A DNA stretch of 64,000 nt from the NCBI GenBank assembly GCA_934122085.1, contig CAKOVS010000008.1, positions 1 through 64,000 of the forward strand, read 5' to 3'. The notes beneath the pieces were generated by a model that saw nothing but the letters and a program-made list of their open reading frames with translations, made no database searches and was not told the DNA's origin. This DNA comes from an uncultured Clostridia bacterium. GTDB taxonomy: Bacteria > Bacillota > Clostridia > TANB77 > CAG-508. Both the position numbers and the translations under genes were made by a program. This document shows positions 26,070 through 35,653 of this stretch, piece after piece; position 1 is the first letter of the stretch; each line of letters starts with the position of its first letter.

Positions 26070-27011
26070 ATGATATATACATTAACATTTAATCCTGCTT
26101 TAGATTACACAACACAAGTTGAAAACTTTAAAATTGGAAAAATAAATAGAACAAAAACAGAAAATATATTAGCAGGTGGCAAAGGTTTAAATGTATCAAT
26201 AGTTTTAAAAAGATTAGAAATAGAAAATACAGCAATTTCTTTTGTTGCAGGATTTACAGGTAAAGAGCTAGAGAGAAAAATAAAAGAATATAATATAAAA
26301 ACAGATTTTATTGAAACGAACAAAGGATATACTAGAATAAATGTAAAGATTAGCTCATTGAAAAAAAATTCGTTAATACAAGAAAGTGAGACTGCATTAA
26401 ATGGTAATGGACCAGAAATTACAGAAAATGATATTGAAAAATTGTTACGAAAAATACAAAATATTAATTCGAATGATATGGTAATATTATCTGGAAATAT
26501 TCCAAAATGTATAAATGAAAATATATATGAAATAATATGTAAAGAATTAGATAAAAAGAATATTAAATTTGTAGTAGATGCATCTCAAAAATTATTAATG
26601 AATTGTTTGAAATATACTCCATTTTTTATAAAACCAAATAAAGATGAATTAGAAGAAACGTTTAATACAAAAATAGAGACAAAAGAAGAAATAATAATTT
26701 ATGCAAAAAAATTACAAGAAAAAGGTGCACAAAATGTGCTTATATCACTTGGTGGAGATGGAGCAATATTGCTTACAGAAAAAAATGAAGTATATTATTC
26801 AAATACACCTAAAGGACAAGTTGTAAATACTGTAGGTGCAGGAGATTCAATGGTTGCAGGATTTATTGCAGGATATTTAAAAAAACAAAACTATAAAGAA
26901 GCATTAAAATTAGGAATTGCATCAGGAAGTGCAACAGCATTTTCAGCAGGGTTAGCATTAAAAGAAGAAATTGATGAATTATTAAAACAAATTACTATAG
27001 AAAAAATATAA
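26070..27011 (+). CDS. fruK: 1-phosphofructokinase
   Basis: PfkB-family kinase (FruK/LacC branch), 313 aa, phosphorylating fructose-1-phosphate to fructose-1,6-bisphosphate. Motifs: TFNPALDYT at the start, GGKGLNVSIVL (sugar binding) and GAGDSMVAGFIAGYL (ATP site with catalytic Asp). ATG 26070 is chosen with AAAGGAATG before it. Located directly upstream of the fructose-specific PTS permease, which makes FruK more likely than tagatose-6-phosphate kinase. The DeoR-type fruR that usually leads such operons is absent. Confidence 0.9.
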   Translation: MIYTLTFNPALDYTTQVENFKIGKINRTKTENILAGGKGLNVSIVLKRLEIENTAISFVAGFTGKELERKIKEYNIKTDFIETNKGYTRINVKISSLKKNSLIQESETALNGNGPEITENDIEKLLRKIQNINSNDMVILSGNIPKCINENIYEIICKELDKKNIKFVVDASQKLLMNCLKYTPFFIKPNKDELEETFNTKIETKEEIIIYAKKLQEKGAQNVLISLGGDGAILLTEKNEVYYSNTPKGQVVNTVGAGDSMVAGFIAGYLKKQNYKEALKLGIASGSATAFSAGLALKEEIDELLKQITIEKI

Positions 27012-27085
27012 ATAAGTTTATAAAATTCTTTAAGATTTAAGCTTAAAGGTCTTTATATAGAAAAACTAAAGAAAGGATGAATGTT

Positions 27086-28999
27086 ATGAAAATTACAGAT
27101 TTACTTAGCAAAGATGCTATAAAATTAAATGGCATAGCAAATAGTAAACAAGACGCTATTAATAAATTAGTAGATTTAATGGCGAAAAATGGAAACTTAA
27201 CAGACAAAGAAAAATACAAAGAAGTTGTATTAAAAAGAGAAGAAGAAGGGTCAACTGGAATTGGAGAAGGAATTGCAATACCACATGGAAAAACAGATGC
27301 AGTTTCAAAGCCAGGATTATCAGCAATGGTAATAAATGATGGAGTAGAATTTGATTCATTAGATGGACAACCAGCAAAATTATTATTTTTAATTGCTGCT
27401 CCAAATACAAAAGATAATGTACATTTAGATGTATTAAGTAGATTATCAACATTATTGATGGATACAGAATTTAGAAAATCCCTAATGGAAGCAAAAACTC
27501 CAGAAGAATTTCTAAGATGTATAGATATTGCAGAAAATGCAAAATTATCACAAACAAAGAAAAATGATGAATATGAAATATTAGCAATTACATCATGTCC
27601 TACAGGTATTGCGCACACATATATGGCAGCAGAAGCATTAGAAAAAATGGGAGAACAATTAGGACATAAAGTAAAAGTAGAAACACATGGATCTTCAGGA
27701 GTAAAGAACAAGTTTACAAAAGAAGAAATAAAAAATGCAAAAGCAGTAATAATTGCAGCAGATACAAAAATTGATTTGTCAAGATTTGATGGAAAAAAAT
27801 TAATAAAGGCAAAAGTTGCAGATGGAATTAATAGACCACAAGAGTTAATAGAACGTGTATTATCAAGTGATGCAAAAATATATCATTCAAGCAATAAATC
27901 TCAAAATAATGATTCAGATGAAAAAGAAGGATTTGGAACAAAAATATACAAACATTTAATGAATGGTGTTACACATATGTTGCCATTTGTTGTAGGTGGA
28001 GGTATTTTAATTGCAATAGCATTTTTATTAGATGATTATTCAATAAATCCATCTAATTTTGGTATGAATACACCAGTAGCAGCATTCTTTAAAACAGTCG
28101 GAGGGGCAGCATTTAATATAATGCTATATGTATTGGCTGGATATATAGCAATGAGTATTGCAGATAGACCAGGTTTAGCAGTTGGATTTGTTGGAGGAAT
28201 TTTAGCAGTTCAAGGAACAACATTTGCATCATTAACAGATAGTTCAGTTGTACTTGTAAGTTCAGGATTTTTAGGAGCTTTAATAGCAGGTTTTGTTGGT
28301 GGATATATTGTAATACTATTAAAGAAAATTTGTAGTTATTTACCAGATAGTATAGAGGGAATAAAAACAATCTTATTATATCCAGTATTTGGAATTTTAC
28401 TTATGGGAGCATTTATGTTATTAATTAACCCATATGTTGGAGCAATAAACACAGCAATAAATAATTATTTATCATCAATGGGAACAGCAAATAAAGTTGT
28501 TTTAGGTGCAATACTAGGTGGAATGATGGCAATAGATTTAGGAGGACCTATTAACAAAGCTGCATATACATTTGGAACAGGAATGTTAGCATCAGGACAA
28601 TATGAAATAATGGCAGCAGTAATGGCAGGAGGAATGGTACCACCACTTGCAATAGCATTTTTAGCAACAGCATTTCCAAGAAAAGTACCTAAAAAAGATA
28701 AACAAGCAGCATATGTTAATTATATAATGGGACTTTCATTTATATCAGAAGGAGCAATACCATTTGCATCTGCAGACCCATTAAGAACATTACCAGCATT
28801 TGTTGTTGGTTCAGCAGTGACTGGAGCATTATCAATGATATTTAATTGTACATTGATGGCACCACATGGAGGAATATTTGTTATAGCAACAATAGGACAT
28901 CCACTATTATATTTATTAGCAATTGCTGTAGGAACAATAGTTTCAACATTAATTATGGCAAAACTAAAGAAAAATTTACCAGAATATGATAAAAAATAG
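27086..28999 (+). CDS. fruA: PTS fructose permease EIIABC
   Basis: Transports fructose and phosphorylates it to fructose-1-phosphate. Domain order is IIA (residues 1-150, active His in IPHGKTDAV), IIB (~170-265, active Cys in TSCPTGIAHTYMAAEAL) and the membrane IIC (~290-637). ATG 27086 gives better spacing to AAAGGA than the ATG at 27077, which lies within the ribosome binding site. Followed 16 bp later by ptsH. The 65-bp gap from fruK contains a CTTTAAG/CTTAAAG repeat. Confidence 0.93.
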   Translation: MKITDLLSKDAIKLNGIANSKQDAINKLVDLMAKNGNLTDKEKYKEVVLKREEEGSTGIGEGIAIPHGKTDAVSKPGLSAMVINDGVEFDSLDGQPAKLLFLIAAPNTKDNVHLDVLSRLSTLLMDTEFRKSLMEAKTPEEFLRCIDIAENAKLSQTKKNDEYEILAITSCPTGIAHTYMAAEALEKMGEQLGHKVKVETHGSSGVKNKFTKEEIKNAKAVIIAADTKIDLSRFDGKKLIKAKVADGINRPQELIERVLSSDAKIYHSSNKSQNNDSDEKEGFGTKIYKHLMNGVTHMLPFVVGGGILIAIAFLLDDYSINPSNFGMNTPVAAFFKTVGGAAFNIMLYVLAGYIAMSIADRPGLAVGFVGGILAVQGTTFASLTDSSVVLVSSGFLGALIAGFVGGYIVILLKKICSYLPDSIEGIKTILLYPVFGILLMGAFMLLINPYVGAINTAINNYLSSMGTANKVVLGAILGGMMAIDLGGPINKAAYTFGTGMLASGQYEIMAAVMAGGMVPPLAIAFLATAFPRKVPKKDKQAAYVNYIMGLSFISEGAIPFASADPLRTLPAFVVGSAVTGALSMIFNCTLMAPHGGIFVIATIGHPLLYLLAIAVGTIVSTLIMAKLKKNLPEYDKK

Positions 29000-29015
29000 C
29001 GAAAGGATGTAGAAT

Positions 29016-29279
29016 ATGAAAACAGAAAAAATTACATTAAAAAATGAAACAGGTTTACATGCAAGACCTGCATCAGAAATAGTAAAAATCGCATCAAAAT
29101 ATCAAAGTACAATAAACTTAATTGCAGATGGAAAAACAATTAATGCAAAATCAATCTTAAATATTATGGCAGCTGGAATTAAATCAAGTACAGAAATTGA
29201 AATTCAATGTGATGGAGCAGATGAAGAATCTGCAATGAAAGAGCTTTTACAGGCTTTTGAAAATAACTTTGGAGAATAG
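29016..29279 (+). CDS. ptsH: Phosphocarrier protein HPr
   Basis: 87 aa. It relays phosphate from Enzyme I to the EIIA domains through the histidine of TGLHARPAS. The serine of KSILNIM corresponds to Ser46, the target of HPr kinase in Firmicutes. Clustered with fruK-fruA and ptsI, so the general PTS proteins are coupled to fructose uptake. A perfect hairpin separates it from ptsI. Confidence 0.96.
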   Translation: MKTEKITLKNETGLHARPASEIVKIASKYQSTINLIADGKTINAKSILNIMAAGIKSSTEIEIQCDGADEESAMKELLQAFENNFGE

Positions 29280-29283
29280 TAAA

Positions 29284-29315
29284 AAATGCCTATAATAATT
29301 TTATTATAGGCATTT
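29284..29315 (+). promoter_or_regulatory. Perfect 15-bp hairpin between ptsH and ptsI
   Basis: AAATGCCTATAATAA/TTATTATAGGCATTT, nearly without a loop and without a following T run on the plus strand. Likely an attenuator or an mRNA stability boundary that sets HPr above Enzyme I. Confidence 0.65.
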
Positions 29316-29342
29316 GATATGTTGGGAAGGAATGTGATAAAA

Positions 29343-31040
29343 ATGATAAAAGGAAAAGGAGTTTCAGCAGGTATTGGATTTGGGAATATTGTTATTTTGA
29401 AAAATGAAATAAGAAAAATAGAAAAGAACATTATAGAAGATTCAGAAAAAGAGTTAGAAAAATTCCATAAAGCTCTACAAGAGGTAATAGATGAAACTAA
29501 TCAAATTGTAGAAAAAGCAACAGGAACAGAAAAAGAAATTATGACAGCATATTTAATGATAATGCAAGATCCATCATTAATTTCAGAAACAGAAAATCAA
29601 ATAAAAAATTTAAAAATAAATGCAGAATATGCTACAGAAACAGGATTTAATTCTGTAATACAAATATTTGAAAATATGGATGATGAATATATGGCTGGAA
29701 GAGCTAGAGATATTGCAGATATAAAAGATAGAATAATAGCAAAATTATATAATGAAGAAAAAATAGATTTGAGTAAATTAAAACCTAATACAATAATAGT
29801 TGCAAAAGAACTTACAACATCAGATACAGCAAAATTAGATTTTAAAAATATATCAGGAATAATTACAGAAGTTGGTGGAGAAAATTCTCATACATCAATT
29901 ATGGCAAGAACACATTTGCTTCCAGCAGTAACAAAAGTAGAAAATGCAACAACAAGATTAAAAAATGGAGAATATGTTGCCATAAATGGAGAAAGTGGAG
30001 AAGTCTTTGAAAATCCAACAGAAGAACAACAACAAAATTTAATAAAAATTCAAAAAGATTTTATTGAAAGTAAAGTTGAATTAGAAAAATATAAAAATTC
30101 AAAAAGTAAGACAAAAGATGGATTTAAAGTTGAACTTGTATCAAACATAGGAACACCAGCAGATGTGGAATTAGTTTTAAAAAATACAGCAGAAGGAATT
30201 GGATTATTAAGAAGTGAATTTTTATATATGGATAGTGAAAAAATTCCAACAGAAGAGGAACAATTTAATTCATATAAAGAAGTTGCTGAAAAAATGCAAG
30301 GAAAACAAGTAATAATAAGAACACTAGATGTTGGAGGAGATAAAGAAATTAAATATTTAAAAATGGAAAAAGAAGCTAATCCATTTTTAGGTTATAGAGC
30401 AATTAGATTATGCTTAGATAATTCTCAAATATTTAAACCACAAATAAGAGCATTATTAAGAGCGAGTGCATATGGAAATATTGCAATAATGTTTCCAATG
30501 ATTTCTTCAATTGAAGAATTGAGAAAAGCAAAAGCAGTAGTAGAAGAATGTAAAAAAGAATTAGATTGTGAAGGAAAAGAATATAAAAAAGATATAAAAA
30601 TAGGAATAATGGTAGAAATACCATCTGTAGCAATTATTGCTGAAGAAATTGCAAAAGAATGTGATTTCTTTAGTATAGGAACAAATGACTTAATTCAATA
30701 TACAGTTGCAGTAGAAAGAGGAAATGAGAAAATATCAAATTTATATTCAAAATATCATCCAGCAGTTATAAGATTAATAAAATCATCAATAGATGGTGCA
30801 CATAAGGCTGGAATATTTTGTGGAATGTGTGGAGAAGCAGCTAGTGATGAATTATTAATACCATTATTAGTTGGTTTAGGATTAGATGAATTTTCAATGA
30901 ATCCTAATAAAATATTAAATTCAAGAAAAATTGTTAATAATTTAGATAAAAAAGAGTGTGAAAAATTAGCAGAAGAAATATTAAAATTAGGAACTACAAG
31001 TGAAGTTGAAGAAAAATTAAAAGAATTTAAGAACAAATAA
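29343..31040 (+). CDS. ptsI: PTS Enzyme I (phosphoenolpyruvate-protein phosphotransferase)
   Basis: Takes phosphate from PEP and passes it to HPr. 565 aa from ATG 29343, chosen for its ribosome binding site GGGAAGGAA. Active histidine in GGENSHTSIMARTH, PEP-binding signature IRTLDVGGDKE, and Cys in CGMCGEAASD. Follows ptsH by 63 bp including the hairpin. Confidence 0.96.
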   Translation: MIKGKGVSAGIGFGNIVILKNEIRKIEKNIIEDSEKELEKFHKALQEVIDETNQIVEKATGTEKEIMTAYLMIMQDPSLISETENQIKNLKINAEYATETGFNSVIQIFENMDDEYMAGRARDIADIKDRIIAKLYNEEKIDLSKLKPNTIIVAKELTTSDTAKLDFKNISGIITEVGGENSHTSIMARTHLLPAVTKVENATTRLKNGEYVAINGESGEVFENPTEEQQQNLIKIQKDFIESKVELEKYKNSKSKTKDGFKVELVSNIGTPADVELVLKNTAEGIGLLRSEFLYMDSEKIPTEEEQFNSYKEVAEKMQGKQVIIRTLDVGGDKEIKYLKMEKEANPFLGYRAIRLCLDNSQIFKPQIRALLRASAYGNIAIMFPMISSIEELRKAKAVVEECKKELDCEGKEYKKDIKIGIMVEIPSVAIIAEEIAKECDFFSIGTNDLIQYTVAVERGNEKISNLYSKYHPAVIRLIKSSIDGAHKAGIFCGMCGEAASDELLIPLLVGLGLDEFSMNPNKILNSRKIVNNLDKKECEKLAEEILKLGTTSEVEEKLKEFKNK

Positions 31041-31129
31041 GAAAATTTTTCTTTAATTTGTTTAAAAAATGGAAATATGTGCTATAATTATAATGTTCAA
31101 AAAAACAGTGGGAAAGGAATGTGATTTTT

Positions 31130-32086
31130 ATGAATACAAATAAAAAAGTAGTATTAGTAGGAACAGGTTTTGTTGGAATGAGTATGGCATATGCAATGCT
31201 AAACCAAGGAGGAGTAGATGAACTTGTACTAATAGATGTATTAAAAGATAAAGCAAAAGGTGAGGAAATGGATTTATCACATGGATTACCATATGCCCCA
31301 CAAAAAATGACAATAAAAGCAGGAGATTATTCTGAATGTAAAGACGCTAATGTAGTTGTTATAACAGCTGGATTACCACAAAAACCAGGACAATCTAGAT
31401 TAGAATTAGCAGTAGCTAATACAAAAATAGTAAAAGAAATAACAGAACAAGTAATGGCAAGTGGATTTAATGGAGTATTTATAATTGCAAGTAACCCTGT
31501 AGACTTAATGTCATATGTTGTTTCAAAAGTTTCAGGATTACCAACATCAAGAGTAATAGGATCTGGAACAGTATTAGATACAGCTCGTTTAAGATATTTA
31601 ATTGCAGAATATTTAGATGTTTCAAGTAAAAATGTACATGCATATATATTAGGAGAACATGGAGATTCATCATTCGTACCTTGGGAACATTGCTATGTTG
31701 GATGTAAAAAAATGGTTGATATAATGGAAGACAATAATCATCCAATGGAAGATTTGAAGAAAATACATGATGGAGTATGGAAAGCAGCATATGAAATAAT
31801 TGATAAAAAGAGAGCAACATATTATGGAATAGGTATGGCTCTAAATAGATTAGTAAAAGCAGTTTTAAATGACGAAAATGCAATATTAACAGTTTCAACA
31901 TATCAAAATGGAGAATATGGCCAAGAAGGTTTATATATAGGAGTTCCAGCAATAATAAATAAAAATGGTGTAAAAGAAATATTGAAATTAAAACTTAGCA
32001 AGGAAGATCAAGCAAAATTTGACCATAGTTGTGATATAATGAAAGAAAATATAAAAAATGAGATTGATACAATGTTAGAAAAATAA
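31130..32086 (+). CDS. ldh: L-lactate dehydrogenase
   Basis: Reduces pyruvate to L-lactate and regenerates NAD+. 318 aa. Rossmann motif GTGFVGMSMAYAML, substrate Arg in QSRLELAVANTKI, catalytic His in GEHGDSS. ATG 31130 sits 11 bases after GGGAAAGGA; the in-frame GTG at 31121 is too close. A TATAAT at 31083 with a weak -35 drives it. Placement after ptsI couples sugar uptake to fermentation. No Rex-type operator palindrome was seen upstream. Confidence 0.93.
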   Translation: MNTNKKVVLVGTGFVGMSMAYAMLNQGGVDELVLIDVLKDKAKGEEMDLSHGLPYAPQKMTIKAGDYSECKDANVVVITAGLPQKPGQSRLELAVANTKIVKEITEQVMASGFNGVFIIASNPVDLMSYVVSKVSGLPTSRVIGSGTVLDTARLRYLIAEYLDVSSKNVHAYILGEHGDSSFVPWEHCYVGCKKMVDIMEDNNHPMEDLKKIHDGVWKAAYEIIDKKRATYYGIGMALNRLVKAVLNDENAILTVSTYQNGEYGQEGLYIGVPAIINKNGVKEILKLKLSKEDQAKFDHSCDIMKENIKNEIDTMLEK

Positions 32087-32093
32087 ATAAAAA

Positions 32094-32129
32094 GACTAGA
32101 TTTTATTCAGAAAATCTAGTTTCTTTTTT
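32094..32129 (+). terminator. Terminator of ldh
   Basis: ACTAGATTTT/AAAATCTAGT stem followed by a T-rich run. Confidence 0.8.
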
Positions 32130-32227
32130 GATAAAAATGGAAAAAAATTTATTAATTCTTACTATTTACAACTAAAAATCAATGTGTTATAATTCAACAT
32201 GTAAAAGAAAAAATATGAGGTGAAGAA

Positions 32228-33202
32228 ATGAATCAAATATTAGATACAGGTGATGAAAAATTTCAAAATAATAATATAAAATATGAAGTTTATAATTCCA
32301 AAACAAAAAAACAACCAAATCATGAAAAATCTGTAATAGAGATAAATAAAATAGTAATATTTTTTGCAATAAGTATATTAATTTTTGGAATATGTATAAT
32401 TGTAGGAAGTATATATGCAAAAGATAAGATAAATAAAAATGTTGAAGAAAATGCAACACCAATTGTAAATTTTGACTTTAATGAAGAGAATAGTTCAGTA
32501 GATATTTTTGCTCATCATACTAAAGGAATTGTACAAATATCTTATAAAGTAAATGATAATGATGAAGAAATTATTGAAGGGGATAACCAACAAGATATAA
32601 AAACAACAGTAAAATTGGATGGTGGAAAAAACAAAATAGTTGTAAAAGCAATTGATACAATGAATCATCTTGTAGAATATGAGAGAGAATATACAGTTGG
32701 AAACTTAGCACAAATTACATTGGAAAATATAGATAATGCGGTAAAAATGACAGTTGCTTCAACAGAAAAAATAAAGACAATAACATATAATTGGGATGAT
32801 GGAGAAAATACAATAATAAATGTAGACTCATTAGAATATTCTAGTCAAATTACTGCACCAAAAGGAAGGCATACATTAAAAATTGTAGTATTAGATGAAA
32901 AAAATGTAAAAACAGAAAAGACCCAAGTTGTTATAGGAGCAACAGCGCCTAAAATTGATGTTGCACTAACAGTTAAAGATAATGAGTATTATTATGTTAT
33001 AAATATAACAGATGAGAGTTCATTAAAAAATGTAAAAATAATTTTAGATGATGAAGAAAAAATTAATGAGGATATTAATGAATCAACATATTCTACAGAA
33101 ATAAAGTTACAAAATAATTCTTCAAATAAAATAATTATTGAAGCATCAAATGGAAATTTAAAAAGTACAATAAAAAGACAGAGACCATTACCGATTAATT
33201 AA
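32228..33202 (+). CDS. Membrane-anchored Ig-like beta-domain protein
   Basis: 324 aa. A cytoplasmic N-terminus of ~40 residues, one membrane segment (IVIFFAISILIFGICIIVGS) and about 260 extracellular residues made of three Ig-like beta repeats (for example DGGKNKIVVKAIDTMNHLVE and APKGRHTLKIVVLDEKNVKT). Such repeats occur in cell-wall and adhesion proteins. No sorting signal or enzymatic domain is seen. It may be co-transcribed with the next gene, 22 bp downstream. Confidence 0.6.
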   Translation: MNQILDTGDEKFQNNNIKYEVYNSKTKKQPNHEKSVIEINKIVIFFAISILIFGICIIVGSIYAKDKINKNVEENATPIVNFDFNEENSSVDIFAHHTKGIVQISYKVNDNDEEIIEGDNQQDIKTTVKLDGGKNKIVVKAIDTMNHLVEYEREYTVGNLAQITLENIDNAVKMTVASTEKIKTITYNWDDGENTIINVDSLEYSSQITAPKGRHTLKIVVLDEKNVKTEKTQVVIGATAPKIDVALTVKDNEYYYVINITDESSLKNVKIILDDEEKINEDINESTYSTEIKLQNNSSNKIIIEASNGNLKSTIKRQRPLPIN

Positions 33203-33224
33203 AAAATAAGAAGTGAGGAAAGAT

Positions 33225-34151
33225 ATGGCACAAGAAATATATGTAATAGATGATGATGAATCATCTATTCCAATATTTAAAGAATTATTTAAAAATGATA
33301 AAGAATTCAAATTTATTGGAGTAAAAACAGAACAAATAGATATAACATTAAAAAATATACCATTTTTAATAATAATAAATGAAGATTCAATAGATAGAGA
33401 TATTATAAGTTTGTGTAAACAAATAAGAACAGATGAGGATAATCAAATAACTCCTATAATAGTTGTATCTTCAAATACAGATAGATATCATAAATTAGAG
33501 GTTTTAGAACAATCAGTAGAATATTATATAAAAAAGCCAGTAGATACAGAATATATATATTATACAATAAAAAATATGGATAGACTATTAAAAATGAATA
33601 GAAGAATAAGTCCATTAACAGGTCTTCCAGGAAATGTACAAATTCATGCTGAATTAAAAAAGAGAATTACTAATAATGAGGAATTTTCAGTTTTATACTT
33701 GGATTTAGATAATTTTAAAGCATATAATGATGTATATGGATTTTTAAAAGGAGATCAAATAATAGAATATACGGCAAATGTAATATTAAAATGTATACAT
33801 GAAAATTTTAGTGAAAATTATTTTGTTGGACATATAGGTGGAGATGATTTTATAGCCATTGTTCCAACTTTAAATGTAGATAATATATGTCAGTTAATAA
33901 TTGCTAATTTTGATGAAGGGGTAACAAGATTTTTTAATGAAGAAGATTTGGAAAAAGGATATATAGAAGTTGCAAATAGAAAGGGAATTATAGAACAATT
34001 TGCGTTAACAGCAATTTCTATAGGAGCAGTAATTGCTGATAAAAATAGATTTGCTAATATATTAGAAATTGGTGAAGTGGGTGCACAAGTAAAACACGTT
34101 GCAAAATCTATTATTGGAAGTAGTTATGCTATAGATAGAAGACTACAATAA
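33225..34151 (+). CDS. Receiver-like and GGDEF-domain protein
   Basis: 308 aa from ATG 33225 (GAGGAAAG upstream). Residues ~1-120 form a CheY-like fold: acidic pair IDDDE and the conserved KKPVD lysine are present, but the phospho-acceptor strand reads LIIINEDS, with Asn where Asp is expected. Residues ~135-308 are a GGDEF domain: SPLTGLPG, LDLDNFKAYND and the signature GGDDF in place of GG(D/E)EF. So it may be a diguanylate cyclase with an altered signature, or a c-di-GMP or GTP sensor, controlled without phosphorylation. Confidence 0.75.
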   Translation: MAQEIYVIDDDESSIPIFKELFKNDKEFKFIGVKTEQIDITLKNIPFLIIINEDSIDRDIISLCKQIRTDEDNQITPIIVVSSNTDRYHKLEVLEQSVEYYIKKPVDTEYIYYTIKNMDRLLKMNRRISPLTGLPGNVQIHAELKKRITNNEEFSVLYLDLDNFKAYNDVYGFLKGDQIIEYTANVILKCIHENFSENYFVGHIGGDDFIAIVPTLNVDNICQLIIANFDEGVTRFFNEEDLEKGYIEVANRKGIIEQFALTAISIGAVIADKNRFANILEIGEVGAQVKHVAKSIIGSSYAIDRRLQ

Positions 34152-34157
34152 TAAATT

Positions 34158-34192
34158 AAAACATAGTTAAAATTATTTACTATGTTTTTTTA
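34158..34192 (+). terminator. Terminator of the GGDEF gene
   Basis: AAACATAGT/ACTATGTTT stem followed by a T run. Confidence 0.75.
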
Positions 34193-34209
34193 ATATGGAT
34201 TTACATAAC

Positions 34210-34238
34210 TTGACATTAACGCTAAATTTTGCTATACT
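34210..34238 (+). promoter_or_regulatory. Promoter of the 34264-36742 gene group
   Basis: TTGACA, 17-bp spacer, TATACT. It likely drives the small gene and possibly the two transglutaminase-like genes after it. Confidence 0.6.
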
Positions 34239-34263
34239 ATAAATTATATATGGAGGAAATTAT

Positions 34264-34569
34264 ATGGATGAATTTAAGGTTATTTTAGTAATGAATCAGG
34301 CGACTATAAATGTTTCAAAAAATAAAAATCTAGATTATTCAATAAACTTGAAAATACAAGAATATTTAAAGGATGAAGCATTATTTTTTAAAATTGATAA
34401 GAAGAATGCATTAAAAATATTAAAAAAGGTTGGAGTAAAAGAAGAAAAATTAGAAAATGTGTATCAGAAATTAACAGATCCAAGTGTTTTTTATGATTTA
34501 GAAAGAAAAGGAAAATTAAGAAGAGATGATAAAAATTTAGTTGTAAAATATGATACGACTCGGTTATAA
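34264..34569 (+). CDS. Hypothetical 101-aa protein
   Basis: I do not recognise this small, basic protein. It has a mixed alpha-beta look: the start EFKVILVMNQATINVSK is strand-rich and the middle (KNALKILKKVGVKEEKLENV) is helical. No signal peptide. Good ribosome binding site (TGGAGGAA). It leads a group with two transglutaminase-like paralogues, after a good promoter. Confidence 0.6.
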   Translation: MDEFKVILVMNQATINVSKNKNLDYSINLKIQEYLKDEALFFKIDKKNALKILKKVGVKEEKLENVYQKLTDPSVFYDLERKGKLRRDDKNLVVKYDTTRL

Positions 34570-34615
34570 TAAATTATTTAATAATAAAAATAAAAAATAG
34601 AGATTGGAGAAAAAA

Positions 34616-35629
34616 ATGAAGGACGAGTATATAGTAAGATTCTATAATGAAGTAAAGAGTTTTATGGATGGAGATTACAAAATAATATTGGAACCAAATA
34701 GAAGTTTAAAAGAAGATTGGATCGAATATGATTCAGTAAAATGGGAAATGAGCGATGAACTTAATGAATTAGTTGATAATTTAAAAAAGGATAATACAAA
34801 AAGTTTTGAGGAGAAAATTTTAGCAGTTTATCAATATATATGCTTAAAATATGTATATGATGCTAATGTATTATATTTTTTTAGAAAAGACATAAGTGAT
34901 CCTAATAATATTAAATATATAGCAGTAGATTGGTATGGAAGAATAGTTGATGAAAAATGGATAGAAAAAAGAAAAAAGCATAATCGTAGAATTTGTTATG
35001 AATTTGCTAGATTTTATGCTAAAGCAATAAATACATTGTTAAATGGTAATGATAAGCTAGAAGCATTTATGTTAGGAGATAAAGCTAATACTCATTATGT
35101 GGTTGCATTATCAGGAGTAGATTATAGTGCTATATTAGATTTAGATGATTTTAATAGCTTAAAAGATCTTACTAGATTAAAATTAGGCTTAACAATAAAA
35201 GGTATAAAAATTCTTAGAGATGAATCTGGAAAATTAAAAAAAGCAGTAGATGAATATAATAAAGACAAAAAAGAAGAATTATCAGAAATAGAAGAAGCAA
35301 CAGAAAATATAAGACCTATAAACCTTATTGAATATTTTAACAAAGTTGTAGAAATATTAAAAAAATATAATATAGATTCACAAGGTTTTTTTGAATATGT
35401 AAGAATAATTGTTGAGCGAGAAGGAATCGAAATAGATAAAATTTGGAAAGAAGTAAAAAATGTAGAAGAAAAAAGATATGCAAGATGTTTTACATTTAAA
35501 TATAATTCTAGTATGTATTTGTTAGATAGTGTTGACCAAACATTAAAAGTAGTAGATGAAAAAAGTTTAGATAAAAATATTTTTGTATTTAATCCAGAAG
35601 AACATGAGTACCCATATTATGGAGGATAA
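34616..35629 (+). CDS. Transglutaminase-like cysteine protein, paralogue 1
   Basis: 337 aa from ATG 34616. The core resembles a transglutaminase/papain-like fold: Cys127 in NRRICYEFARF, His160 in NTHYVVAL and Asp175 in ILDLDDF, in the right order and spacing for a catalytic triad. The same three positions are kept in the adjacent paralogue. The preceding block VDWYGRIVDEKW is also shared. No signal peptide, so the substrate would be cytoplasmic. The C-terminal ~130 residues form a second conserved region (YNIDSQGFFEYVR) ending in a beta strand pair. Exact activity unknown: protease, peptidase or amidase are all possible. Confidence 0.65.
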   Translation: MKDEYIVRFYNEVKSFMDGDYKIILEPNRSLKEDWIEYDSVKWEMSDELNELVDNLKKDNTKSFEEKILAVYQYICLKYVYDANVLYFFRKDISDPNNIKYIAVDWYGRIVDEKWIEKRKKHNRRICYEFARFYAKAINTLLNGNDKLEAFMLGDKANTHYVVALSGVDYSAILDLDDFNSLKDLTRLKLGLTIKGIKILRDESGKLKKAVDEYNKDKKEELSEIEEATENIRPINLIEYFNKVVEILKKYNIDSQGFFEYVRIIVEREGIEIDKIWKEVKNVEEKRYARCFTFKYNSSMYLLDSVDQTLKVVDEKSLDKNIFVFNPEEHEYPYYGG

Positions 35630-35653
35630 AATAAAAAATAAGGAGAATTAAAA

